Source: Azonexaceae bacterium s22 (GTDB taxonomy: Bacteria > Pseudomonadota > Gammaproteobacteria > Burkholderiales > Rhodocyclaceae). Taken from it: a stretch of 64,000 bases of DNA. Position 1 is the first letter of the stretch. Each line of letters opens with the position of its first letter. The stretch spans positions 310,001 to 374,000 of the forward strand of contig WYCU01000003.1 in NCBI GenBank assembly GCA_016617495.1, written 5' to 3'. Both the position numbers and the translations under genes were made by a program. The notes under the pieces are model-generated. The model ran no database searches and was not told where the DNA came from. It saw nothing but the letters and a program-made list of their open reading frames with translations. Shown piece after piece: positions 18,600 to 26,937 of this stretch.

Positions 18600-18704
18600 A
18601 TGAACGCCCTCCGACCCTGCCGCGCTGCTGCCGTTGCCGCGAAACCGGTCGTCGTACGCGTCATTGTCGTAGACGTCGTTACGCACGCGTCGCGGATCGG
18701 GTAA
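18600..18704 (+). CDS. ilvBN leader peptide, valine/isoleucine rich
   Basis: A 34-codon frame beginning MNALRPCRAA contains the run KPVVVRVIVVDVV: eight Val and one Ile codon among thirteen. This closely resembles the IvbL leader of the E. coli ilvBN operon, which controls transcription by attenuation. The frame lies between a promoter and a strong terminator just upstream of acetolactate synthase genes. Stalling at the Val/Ile codons (about 18648-18683) would leave CGGATCGGGT (18693-18702, overlapping the leader stop) free to pair with the terminator's ACCCCCGCCG arm (18731-18740), with two mismatches. The leader's own ribosome site is weak by eye. Confidence 0.8.
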   Translation: MNALRPCRAAAVAAKPVVVRVIVVDVVTHASRIG

Positions 18705-18728
18705 GCAGCAAAAAGCACAGAATTTCTC

Positions 18729-18764
18729 AAACCCCCGCCGACGCAAACGGCGGGGGTTTTGTTT
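18729..18764 (+). terminator. ilvBN attenuator terminator
   Basis: AAACCCCCGCCG pairs with CGGCGGGGGTTT over twelve pairs with a seven-base loop, followed by TGTTTT. It lies 24 bp past the leader stop and 42 bp before ilvB, the geometry of an amino-acid attenuator. Confidence 0.85.
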
Positions 18765-18806
18765 TGCAGGCCCCGCCGGAAGCGCCAACCCCGAAAGGAG
18801 CCTTGC

Positions 18807-20477
18807 ATGACCGAAACCCTCACCGGCGCCCAGATCGCCATCCGCCTGCTTGAACGCCAGGGCGTGCGTACCCTCGCCGGCATTCCCGGCGGCGCCATCC
18901 TGCCGATCTACGATGCCCTCGGGCAATCCAGCATCATCCACCACGTGCTGGCCCGCCACGAACAGGGCGCCGGCTTCATGGCCCAGGGCATGGCGCGCGC
19001 CACCGGCCAGGCCGCCGTCTGCATGGCCTCCTCCGGCCCCGGCGCGACCAACCTGCTGACCGCCATTGCCGACGCCAAGCTGGATTCGATCCCGGTCGTC
19101 GCCATCACCGGCCAGGTGCCGCGCGCCATGATCGGCACCGACGCCTTTCAGGAAGTCGACACCTACGGCCTGTCGATCCCGATCACCAAGCACAACTTTC
19201 TGGTGAATTCGGCGGAAGAGTTGCTGGAAGTGATTCCCCGCGCCTTCGAGATCGCCCTCTCCGGCCGCCCCGGCCCGGTGCTGGTGGATATTCCCAAGGA
19301 CGTGCAGATGCAGCCCATCGAGATCGCCGACTGGCCGGCGCCCGGCGTGCGCCAGATGCCGCCGCCGGCCGATGCGCTGGCCATTTCCGAAGCCGCCGCG
19401 ATGATCAACGCCGCCAAGCGCCCCATCCTTTACCTTGGCGGTGGTGTGGTCCATGCCGGCGCGGCAACTGTCGCGGTCGACCTCGCGGAAAAGGCCAATT
19501 TGCCGACGGTGATGACGCTGATGGCGCTCGGCGCGATGCCGGTCGACCATCGCCTGTCGCTCGGCATGCTGGGCATGCACGGCGCCCGCTGCACCAATCT
19601 GGCGCTGGACGAGTGCGACCTGCTGATCGCCGTCGGCGCCCGTTTCGACGACCGCGCCACCGGCAAGGTCGCTGCCTTTTGTCCGCAGGCCAAGATCATC
19701 CACATCGACATCGACGCCGCCGAGCTGGACAAGATCAAGACGGCGCACGTCGGCATCGCCGCCGATGTGCAGGAAGCGCTGGAACGCCTGCTGCCGCTAG
19801 TCAGCGAAAACGCGCGCCGCGAGTGGAACACGCGCGTCGATGAACTCAAGCGCGATTTCCCGCAGCACATGCCCGACCTCGACCAGCCCTTGTCGCACTT
19901 CGGGCTGATCCGCACCGTCGCCGTCTGCCTCGACGACGAAGCGGTGATCGCCACCGATGTCGGCCAGCACCAGATGTGGGTTGCCCAAGGCTACCCGCTG
20001 CGCCGCCCGCGCCAGTGGCTGACTTCCGGCGGCCTGGGCACCATGGGCTTCGGCGTGCCGGCCGCCATCGGCGCCGCGCTGGCCGAGCCGCAGCGCACCG
20101 TCGTCTGCTTCACCGGCGACGGCTCGATCCTGATGAACATCCAGGAACTGGTCACCGCCGCCGAGGAGAACGTCAACGTCAAGATCGTGCTCATGGACAA
20201 CGCCTCGCTCGGCCTCGTGCACCAGCAGCAGACGCTGTTCTACGGCGAGCGCCTGTTCGCCTCGCAATTCAAGGCAACGCCGGATTTCGTCAAGGTCGCG
20301 CAAGGTTTCGGCATCGCCGCCGTCGATCTCGACACCGCCGCCAACCCCTGCGCCGCGCTGATGGAAGCCATCGCCCGCCCCGGCCCCTGCCTGATCCACG
20401 CCAGCATCGACGTGCAACAGAAAGTCTTCCCCATGGTGCCCCCCGGTGCCGCCAACCGCGACATGATCGGAGCCTGA
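18807..20477 (+). CDS. ilvB: acetolactate synthase, large (catalytic) subunit
   Basis: This 556-residue thiamine-diphosphate enzyme condenses pyruvate with pyruvate or 2-oxobutyrate in valine, leucine and isoleucine synthesis. It shows the N-terminal catalytic Glu (ARHEQGAGFMAQG near residue 50), SGPGATNLLT, and the TPP-binding GDGSILMN motif near residue 440. GAAAGGAG sets ATG at 18807. The small subunit follows at once. I name it ilvB rather than ilvG because of the IvbL-like leader and the IlvN-like partner. A repeat-like stretch at 19467-19501 encodes TVAVDLAEKAN in the central FAD/ROK-like domain and fits the family sequence there, so it may be only a coincidental match. Confidence 0.93.
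   Translation: MTETLTGAQIAIRLLERQGVRTLAGIPGGAILPIYDALGQSSIIHHVLARHEQGAGFMAQGMARATGQAAVCMASSGPGATNLLTAIADAKLDSIPVVAITGQVPRAMIGTDAFQEVDTYGLSIPITKHNFLVNSAEELLEVIPRAFEIALSGRPGPVLVDIPKDVQMQPIEIADWPAPGVRQMPPPADALAISEAAAMINAAKRPILYLGGGVVHAGAATVAVDLAEKANLPTVMTLMALGAMPVDHRLSLGMLGMHGARCTNLALDECDLLIAVGARFDDRATGKVAAFCPQAKIIHIDIDAAELDKIKTAHVGIAADVQEALERLLPLVSENARREWNTRVDELKRDFPQHMPDLDQPLSHFGLIRTVAVCLDDEAVIATDVGQHQMWVAQGYPLRRPRQWLTSGGLGTMGFGVPAAIGAALAEPQRTVVCFTGDGSILMNIQELVTAAEENVNVKIVLMDNASLGLVHQQQTLFYGERLFASQFKATPDFVKVAQGFGIAAVDLDTAANPCAALMEAIARPGPCLIHASIDVQQKVFPMVPPGAANRDMIGA
19467..19501 (+). repeat. possible 35-bp dispersed repeat inside ilvB
   Basis: ACTGTCGCGGTCGACC followed by TCGCGGAAAAGGCC. The 16-base half matches at 15 positions, but the second arm is weaker than in other copies, and the peptide fits the family. 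Confidence 0.45.
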
Positions 20478-20478
20478 A

Positions 20479-20790
20479 ATGAACGCCATCAACCGTAACG
20501 AACAACGCGCCCTTGCCCGCGCCGTGCTGGAAATCGACGTCAACAACCACCCCGGTGTGATGTCGCACGTCATCGGCCTGTTTTCGCGGCGCACCTACAA
20601 CGTCGAAGGCATCCTCTGCCTGCCGGTCGGCGACGGCTCGTGCAGCCGCATCTGGCTGCTGGTCAATGAAGACGCCCGCCTGCCGCAGATGATGAAGCAG
20701 GCGGAAAAGCTCGAAGACGTCATCGCCATCCGCCGCCACCATGCGGACCACGCCGTATTCAGCGAATTGGAGGATTTCTTCCGGCCGTGA
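20479..20790 (+). CDS. ilvN: acetolactate synthase, small regulatory subunit
   Basis: The 103 residues contain one ACT domain (VLEIDVNNHPGVMSHVIGLF, then RRTYNVEGILC), as in IlvN, and end soon after it. This is much shorter than IlvH-type subunits (about 160 residues). It would bind valine and give feedback inhibition of the catalytic subunit. ATG follows the ilvB stop by one base, so the two are coupled. Transcription should be governed by the upstream leader attenuator. Confidence 0.9.
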   Translation: MNAINRNEQRALARAVLEIDVNNHPGVMSHVIGLFSRRTYNVEGILCLPVGDGSCSRIWLLVNEDARLPQMMKQAEKLEDVIAIRRHHADHAVFSELEDFFRP

Positions 20791-20820
20791 GGCGTACCGC
20801 AGTAAGCGACAGGCATCAAA

Positions 20821-20861
20821 TCGGCAGGCAGCGTGTGCGGCTATACTCGCTGCCTGTCCGA
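20821..20861 (+). repeat. inverted repeat in front of menB
   Basis: TCGG-CAGGCAGCG pairs with CGCTGCCTG-T-CCGA (13 pairs with one bulge) around a 14-base loop containing TATACT. It ends 16 bp before the menB start. No U tract follows, so it is not a simple terminator of ilvN. It could be an operator over a -10 box or a hairpin in the menB leader. Confidence 0.55.
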
Positions 20862-20877
20862 ACCCCACCGTAAATCC

Positions 20878-21705
20878 ATGTCCGACCCCATTCCCGCCTG
20901 GCAAGCGCAGGCCGATTATTCCGACATCCGCTACGAAGCCGCCGAAGGCATCGCCAAGATCACCATCAACCGGCCCGAACGGCGCAACGCCTTCCGCCCG
21001 GAAACCGTCACGCAGCTGATCGACGCCTTCCACCGCGCCCACCACGACAACGCCATCGGCGCCATCATCCTCACCGGCGCCGGCAGCGAAGCCTTCTGCT
21101 CCGGCGGCGACCAGAAGGTGCGTGGCGACGAAGGCTACATCGACGAAGGCGGCACACCGCACCTCAACGTGCTCGACCTGCAGATGCAGATCCGCCGACT
21201 GCCCAAGCCGGTGGTGGCGATGGTCGCCGGCTTCGCCATCGGCGGCGGCCACGTCCTGCACCTCGTCTGCGACCTCACCATCGCCGCCGACAATGCCCGT
21301 TTTGGCCAGACCGGCCCGCGTGTCGGCAGCTTCGATGCCGGCCTCGGTGCCGGGCTGATGGCACGCACCATCGGCCTCAAGCGCGCCAAGGAAATCTGGC
21401 TCCTGTGCCGCCAGTACGACGCCGCCACCGCGCTCGACTGGGGCCTGGTCAATGCCGTCGTACCGGTCGAAAAGCTGGAAGAGGAAACCGTGAACTGGTG
21501 CCGCGACATGCTCAAGCTGTCGCCGATGGCGCTGCGCATGATCAAGGCCGGCTTCAATGCCGACACCGACGGCCTCGCCGGCATCCAGGAACTCGCCGGC
21601 AATGCCACCGGCCTGTTCTACATGACGGAAGAAGGCCAGGAAGGCCGCAACGCCTGGCTCGAACGCCGCCCGCCCAACTTCGGCAAATACCGCAAGCGGC
21701 CGTGA
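20878..21705 (+). CDS. menB: 1,4-dihydroxy-2-naphthoyl-CoA synthase
   Basis: This 275-residue crotonase-fold enzyme closes the naphthoate ring of o-succinylbenzoyl-CoA in menaquinone synthesis. It has the oxyanion-hole region [12 protein letters not shown] near residue 80, the active-site Asp in [11 protein letters not shown] near residue 155, and the MenB-specific tail [19 protein letters not shown]. The length is normal for the longer MenB group. Its stop overlaps the GTG of menC. Menaquinone suggests anaerobic or low-potential respiration. The other men genes are not in the window. Confidence 0.93.
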   Translation: MSDPIPAWQAQADYSDIRYEAAEGIAKITINRPERRNAFRPETVTQLIDAFHRAHHDNAIGAIILTGAGSEAFCSGGDQKVRGDEGYIDEGGTPHLNVLDLQMQIRRLPKPVVAMVAGFAIGGGHVLHLVCDLTIAADNARFGQTGPRVGSFDAGLGAGLMARTIGLKRAKEIWLLCRQYDAATALDWGLVNAVVPVEKLEEETVNWCRDMLKLSPMALRMIKAGFNADTDGLAGIQELAGNATGLFYMTEEGQEGRNAWLERRPPNFGKYRKRP

Positions 21706-22649
21706 AGATCGTCGCCGCCGACTGGCTACCTTACTGCCTACCGCTGCGGCAGCCCTGGCAGAGCAGTCGCGGCACGCTCACCGAACGACGCGGCCACCTG
21801 CTGCGCCTGACCGATGCCGACGGCCGCACCGGCTGGGGCGATTGCGCGCCCTTGCCCGAGTTCGGCATTGACGAACACGCCGCCCGCGCCTTCGCCGAAG
21901 ACTGCGCCCGGCAAGACCTCGCCGCGCAACAGGCCGGCGTTTCGCTCGGCCAATGGCTGCGCGGCAAGCCGATTGCATCGACTGTCGCGGTCAACCTCAA
22001 TTTTGGGCCGATTTTCACGGTCGACCGCGACAATCTCCAGTGGGCGGCCGAGCAAGGCTTTGCCATCGTCAAATGCAAGGTGGGCCACGATGCACTCGAC
22101 GATGAAATTGCCGCGCTGCATCGTCTGGCCCATGATCTCCCCAGCGCCATCCGTTTGCGCCTCGACGCCAATGGCGCGTGGACGGCGGCAGACGCCCGGC
22201 GCTTCGTCGACGCCTGCGCCGGCCTGCCCGTCGACGGGCTGGAAGAACCGCTGGCCGCGCCCGATCAGCGCACGCTCGCCGACCTGCAAGCCCGCGCGGC
22301 ATTCCCGCTGGCCATCGACGAATCCGTGCATCTGCTCGACAACGCCTTCTTTCAGGCGCCAGCAGTTCGCCGCATCGTGCTCAAACCGGCACGGCACGGT
22401 GGACTGGTGCCCGCGGCCAAGCTGGCTGAACTCGCGCAAGCCGCGCAGGTGGAACTGGTCATTACTTCAGCCCTTGAAAGCGCTTGCGGACTGAACATAT
22501 TGGCCCATTTCGCCGCAGCCTTTTCGCCGGATGCCACCCACGGACTGGGCACCGCCGAATACCTCGCAACCGACACCGGGATGCCGCCCGAAATTCATCG
22601 CGGAAAAATGCATCTACCGGCCGGATCGGGTAGCGGATTCCGGCCATGA
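21702..22649 (+). CDS. menC: o-succinylbenzoate synthase
   Basis: This 315-residue enolase-superfamily enzyme dehydrates SHCHC to o-succinylbenzoate. It has KCKVG with the catalytic Lys near residue 125, the metal ligands DANGAW, EEPL and DES, and the second Lys in LKPARHGG. The start is GTG at 21702, inside the menB stop (GTGA), so translation is coupled. A double copy of the dispersed repeat lies at 21981-22034. It encodes [19 protein letters not shown] just before the helix leading into the KCKVG strand, where other MenC proteins have an unrelated short stretch. The frame is kept and the catalytic residues are intact. Confidence 0.9.
   Translation: MKIVAADWLPYCLPLRQPWQSSRGTLTERRGHLLRLTDADGRTGWGDCAPLPEFGIDEHAARAFAEDCARQDLAAQQAGVSLGQWLRGKPIASTVAVNLNFGPIFTVDRDNLQWAAEQGFAIVKCKVGHDALDDEIAALHRLAHDLPSAIRLRLDANGAWTAADARRFVDACAGLPVDGLEEPLAAPDQRTLADLQARAAFPLAIDESVHLLDNAFFQAPAVRRIVLKPARHGGLVPAAKLAELAQAAQVELVITSALESACGLNILAHFAAAFSPDATHGLGTAEYLATDTGMPPEIHRGKMHLPAGSGSGFRP
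21981..22034 (+). repeat. palindromic double copy of the dispersed repeat inside menC
   Basis: ACTGTCGCGGTCAACC at the left and GGTCGACCGCGACAAT at the right are 16-bp inverted ends (14 of 16 paired). They flank TCAATTTTGGGCC and GATTTTCAC. The right 35 bp (22000-22034, minus orientation) is a full repeat unit. Confidence 0.8.
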
Positions 22650-22775
22650 ACTGCGGCGCGTCAAGCCGAGCGAATCGCGCAGCCTGAAAGAACGAGGCCG
22701 CACGCTATTTCCCGCGCCAGAACCGCTGCCCCGGGACGATGCTGTTAGAATGAGAAATCAACGACGTCACCTGCA

Positions 22776-25364
22776 GTGACCCATCCCCGAAGCGAAAACA
22801 CCTTGCCAGCCGCCCCCTCCGATTCAAAACAAATCCCGGTTGTGGGAATCGGCACATCGGCCGGGGGACTCGATGCGCTAGAAGCATTTTTTGCCGCAGT
22901 ACCGCCGGGCGACCCCAACGCATGGGTGGTCGTGCAGCATCTTGATCCCCAGCGCCCCGGCATGTTGCCCAGCTTGCTGCAAGCCTGGACCGCCATGCCC
23001 GTCGCCGAAGTCACCGAACACACCTTGCTTGCGCCGGGTCATGTGTTCGTCATTCCGCCGAACAAGGAAATTTCGCTGCGCGGCAACCATCTGCACCTCA
23101 CCCACCCGCTCGCGCCGCATGGCCTCGGGCGGCCTATCGACAATTTCTTCAAATCACTCGCAGCCGAGAGAAAAGCTTCCGCCATCGGCGTCGTGCTTTC
23201 CGGCATGGGCGACGATGGCACTGCGGGGCTTCTGGCCATTCGTGCGGCCGGCGGCCATGGGATCGTGCAAGCCCCTGACAATGCCCAGTTCGATGCCATG
23301 CCGCGCAATGCCATCGAAGCCGGCCTCGCCGACGTGGTCGGCCCGGCAAGCGACTTGCCTGTCTGCATCGCGCGCCTGCGCGAAAATCGCCACAAGACCG
23401 CCGATGAAACGCTCGGACCCGGCGACCGCAAACCTGCGTTCGAGCAGATTTGCGCATTGCTCAGCAGCCGTACCGGCCATGATTTTCGACAGTACAAGAA
23501 AAGTACGGTCTATCGCCGCATCGAGCGCCGCATGGCCTTGCACCAGATCGAACACATCGGAACCTATGTCGAATTTCTCGGCACCAATCCTCAGGAAATC
23601 GACCTGCTCTTCAAGGAATTGCTGATCGGCGTCACGAGCTTTTTCCGCGACCCCGTGGTCTGGCAGCATCTCATCGACAAGGCGCTACCGGCACTGATTG
23701 AAAGCAGGCCACCGGGCAGCACTTTGCGGGCGTGGGTCGCCGGCTGCTCCACCGGCGAGGAAGCCTACACGCTAGCCATCGCTTTCCGCGAGGCGGTTCG
23801 CCGTCTGCGGCCCAAGACCCCGATCCATCTCCAGATCTTTGCGACCGACCTCGACCCCGACGCAATCGCCCGTGCGCGCCAAGGCGTCTTTTCGCCGGCA
23901 CAAATGACCGGCCTGTCGCCCGAGCTACGCGCCCGATATTTCAGCGAAGACAATGGCAGCTTCCGCATCCGCGCGGAAATTCGCGAGATGCTGATATTCG
24001 CCGTACAAAACGTCATCATGGATCCGCCATTTACCCGGCTGGATCTACTCACCTGCCGTAACCTGCTGATCTATCTGGGGATCGAACTTCAGCGCAAATT
24101 GCTACCGATTTTCCATTACAGCCTCAAACCCGGTGGTCTTCTGCTTCTCGGCAGCGCCGAGAGTATTGGTGCCTACGGTGAATTGTTCGAAACAGTAGAC
24201 AACAAATCCCGCCTTTACCGCCGCGGGAGTACTCCGCTACGCCCGACGGAACTCGAATTTCCAACCCGATTTCTTCAAGGGCTGACACAGCCCACAGGAC
24301 CCAGCGTGCCCAACTCACCGATCGTCAACCTCCAGGAACTTGCCGACCAACTGTTGCTTCAGAAGTTCGCCCCGGCCGCCGTACTGGTCAATGCCGAAGG
24401 CGACATTTTGTTCATTCATGGCCGCACCGGCCGCTATCTCGAACCGGCTGCCGGCAAGGCAAACTGGAACATCCATGCGATGGCCAAGGAGGGCCTGCGC
24501 CAGGAAATCTCTCTGGCATTGCCCAAAGCGGTGCGCAACCTCGAAACCGTGACCGTGCGCCAACTGGCTATCGGGAGCAACGGCAATACCGAATTTGTCG
24601 ACCTGACCGTCTTTCCGGGAGATGGCAGCCTGGCCCCGCAAGGCATGGCCATGGTCGTCTTTCAGGAGGTACACCCAACGACCAAACGCATCCGCCGGCG
24701 CAAGGGGACATCCGGCGACGTCCGCATCAACGACCTCGAGCGGGCGTTGCAACAGGCTACCGAAGAGATTCAGAGCATTCGCGAGGAAATGCAAAGTTCC
24801 CACGAGGAACTGAAATCGGCAAATGAAGAGCTTCAATCCACCAACGAAGAACTGCAATCCACCAACGAGGAATTGACCACCTCGAAGGAAGAAATGCAAT
24901 CGTTGAACGAGGAACTGCAAACCGTCAATGCGGAATTGCAGGCCAAAGTCGATGAACTGTCCGCAGCCAATAGCGACATGAAGAATCTACTCAACAGCAC
25001 CGATATTGCAACGGTGTTCCTCGATAACCAATTGCATGTCCGCCGCTTCACCAGTCAGGCCACCCGGATTTTCAAGCTGATCGGTAGCGATATCGGCAGG
25101 CCGCTCTCGGACATCGTCAGCAACCTGAACTACCCGGAACTGCAGGACGATGTGCAGGAAGTGCTACGCACACTGGCTTACTCGGAAAAACAATTGTCTA
25201 CGCAGGATAACCGCTGGTACGTGGCGAAAATCATGCCTTACCGAACGCTCGACAACGTCATCGACGGCGTGGTCATCACATTCATCGACATCAGCGAAGC
25301 AAAGCGCCTTGAAGAACAACTTCGCTCAGTCAAAGCACTCAATCAACCTCAGGAATCATCATGA
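22776..25364 (+). CDS. CheB-CheR fusion with coiled coil and PAS domain
   Basis: The protein has 862 residues. Residues about 20-200 form a CheB methylesterase domain with the catalytic triad GTSAGG, QHLDP and GMGDDGTAG, but no receiver domain. Residues about 220-490 form a CheR methyltransferase domain (VTSFFRDP; SAM loop AGCSTGEEAYT). A long heptad coiled coil rich in EELQSTNEEL repeats spans about 650-735, and a PAS domain ends the protein. Fusions of this type are widespread in environmental bacteria and are thought to modify or scaffold sensor proteins rather than classical chemoreceptors. The start is uncertain: GTG at 22776 has no clear ribosome site and TTG at 22802 is possible. The stop overlaps the next gene (ATGA). 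Confidence 0.9.
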   Translation: MTHPRSENTLPAAPSDSKQIPVVGIGTSAGGLDALEAFFAAVPPGDPNAWVVVQHLDPQRPGMLPSLLQAWTAMPVAEVTEHTLLAPGHVFVIPPNKEISLRGNHLHLTHPLAPHGLGRPIDNFFKSLAAERKASAIGVVLSGMGDDGTAGLLAIRAAGGHGIVQAPDNAQFDAMPRNAIEAGLADVVGPASDLPVCIARLRENRHKTADETLGPGDRKPAFEQICALLSSRTGHDFRQYKKSTVYRRIERRMALHQIEHIGTYVEFLGTNPQEIDLLFKELLIGVTSFFRDPVVWQHLIDKALPALIESRPPGSTLRAWVAGCSTGEEAYTLAIAFREAVRRLRPKTPIHLQIFATDLDPDAIARARQGVFSPAQMTGLSPELRARYFSEDNGSFRIRAEIREMLIFAVQNVIMDPPFTRLDLLTCRNLLIYLGIELQRKLLPIFHYSLKPGGLLLLGSAESIGAYGELFETVDNKSRLYRRGSTPLRPTELEFPTRFLQGLTQPTGPSVPNSPIVNLQELADQLLLQKFAPAAVLVNAEGDILFIHGRTGRYLEPAAGKANWNIHAMAKEGLRQEISLALPKAVRNLETVTVRQLAIGSNGNTEFVDLTVFPGDGSLAPQGMAMVVFQEVHPTTKRIRRRKGTSGDVRINDLERALQQATEEIQSIREEMQSSHEELKSANEELQSTNEELQSTNEELTTSKEEMQSLNEELQTVNAELQAKVDELSAANSDMKNLLNSTDIATVFLDNQLHVRRFTSQATRIFKLIGSDIGRPLSDIVSNLNYPELQDDVQEVLRTLAYSEKQLSTQDNRWYVAKIMPYRTLDNVIDGVVITFIDISEAKRLEEQLRSVKALNQPQESS

Positions 25365-26176
25365 CCTGGTCACAGCATCGCCCGGTTTCCAGCCTTCGGC
25401 TAGCCGCCGAAGCGGCATTGGCTCAAATGGACGGAAACACGGCGCTCGACCTGACTGAAGCGGATCGTTGCAAATTGCTCCATGAGCTGCAGGTGCACCA
25501 GATCGAACTGGAAATGCAGAACCAAGCCTTACGCGAAGCCGAAGTGGAATTGGCTGCGATGCTCTCGCAGTTTCGCGAGCTTTACGATCTGGCTCCCGTA
25601 GCGTACTACACGCTCGATGGAGCCGGCGTTATCGTCCGGGCCAACGCCTTGGGCGAACGCCTGCTCGGAACGCCGCCCGGTACTGCCGTGGGCTATCGAC
25701 TGTCAACGTTCATCCTTCCGGACCAAGCCGCCACATTTGCCGAGTTCCTCTTCCGGACATTTAGTCGCCGCACACTGGAAGTCTGCCAACTGAGCCTGGC
25801 CAACTGGACCGGTGGCCCGCCGAAGCACGTGATGATGGAGGGCATTGCGGACGATCATGGTGAGCGTTGCAGACTGGTCGTTAATGACCTGACACGGCAA
25901 TGCGAAGCGGAGAAGGCGCTTCAGGCCGCCGAGCAACGCGCTACCGAACTGGCGAGCGCCAAGGCAGCTGCAGACGCCACAAACTCGGAAAATGCAAGAA
26001 ACCTGACCCTTAAGCGCGCCGAAATCCGCACGGGCGGCAATACGATTCTCGGCAAAGTGGACGCACTGCGAATGACACCGCTCTCTGCCAAACAGTCCAG
26101 GTATTTGGATGATATCGAGCGCGCCAGCGCCCACCTGCTCGGCATTACCGATGACTTCCCCGGCCGTTCGGGTTGA
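25361..26176 (+). pseudogene. PAS protein ending in a decayed histidine-kinase dimerisation domain
   Basis: The 271 residues comprise a coiled N-terminus (LLHELQVHQIELEMQNQ, common in proteins paired with CheB-CheR), a PAS domain (about 70-190), and a stretch still alignable to a HisKA domain. The expected SHEIRTPMN box reads KRAEIRTGGN, so the phosphoacceptor His is gone. The trace LSAKQSRYLDDIE and HLLGITDDF is followed by a stop where the ATPase domain should begin. The next 230 bp hold no ATPase motif in any frame that I can read. It is best seen as a 3'-truncated hybrid kinase, although the PAS part could still work with the coupled CheB-CheR protein. Confidence 0.75.
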
Positions 26177-26409
26177 GTTTCTCCAGCGAACCGCAGACAC
26201 AAAAATCGCGTGTCCCGGAAATGGCGGTGCAATCGCCAGGATATGGCCTCAAGCCGATGCCATGGATCTTACGCTACCGCACCATCGCGATGTGCGCGCA
26301 CGATTGAAGGTCGGGTTAACACCACCCACGTCACCCTTGGTGATGCGTTACACATGAGCCCGGCAGCCGACTGATACACTTTCACCGGCTAGAAACTCAT
26401 CCCCTCACC

Positions 26410-26808
26410 ATGGATTTCCCCGTCGTTTCGCTGCGTACCGAATTCTTCCTGCTGATCGCCGTTTCGCTCGTCCTGCCCGTCGCGATCTACATGCTGCTAT
26501 TTCATCGCAAGTCGATTTCCCGCGGTGCGGTCGCAGGTTACGGCACGCTGCTCATCACCCTGGCCGGCGCCAACGTCTATCTGTTACAACGCCTCTCGGC
26601 CCAAGCCGGCACCACCCCGAACACGCTCGACGACAAACTGTTCGCTTCGGAGCTGTCCGTCGCACTCTATCTACTGCCCGCGGTGTTCGCTGGCATCGGC
26701 GTCAACCTCCTCTCGCATGCGCTGATCAGCCATCTCACCAAGGCGGAACAACGCTACGAACAGCACAAAAAGCGCGAGACCGCGTTGGAAAACACTGTGG
26801 AGTCTTAG
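26410..26808 (+). CDS. small membrane protein of unknown function
   Basis: The 132 residues contain three hydrophobic segments (about 11-31, 38-58 and 78-105) and end in a charged helix (KAEQRYEQHKKRETALEN). No family is recognised. ATG at 26410 fits the first membrane helix well but has only a weak ribosome site. It stands alone, 233 bp downstream of the broken kinase gene. Confidence 0.6.
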   Translation: MDFPVVSLRTEFFLLIAVSLVLPVAIYMLLFHRKSISRGAVAGYGTLLITLAGANVYLLQRLSAQAGTTPNTLDDKLFASELSVALYLLPAVFAGIGVNLLSHALISHLTKAEQRYEQHKKRETALENTVES

Positions 26809-26937
26809 CCCTCATCCGAAGACTTGCGCCACTGCGCGAGGACCACCGCCGATTTCAAAAATCGGGCAATCACTGGCACATTAGCGTGCGATACGAAAAC
26901 CAGCTTACCGAAGCGCCCCAACCGATCCGCCTTCTCA

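Noticed and set aside
20842-20847. TATACT as the menB -10 box
   Set aside because: No -35 hexamer stands 16-18 bases upstream, and the box lies in the loop of the inverted repeat. Left unassigned.
26868-26895. A sigma-54 promoter (TGGCAC...GC) before the methyltransferase gene
   Set aside because: The spacing between the GG and GC elements is 11 rather than 10 bases and the -12 box is poor.
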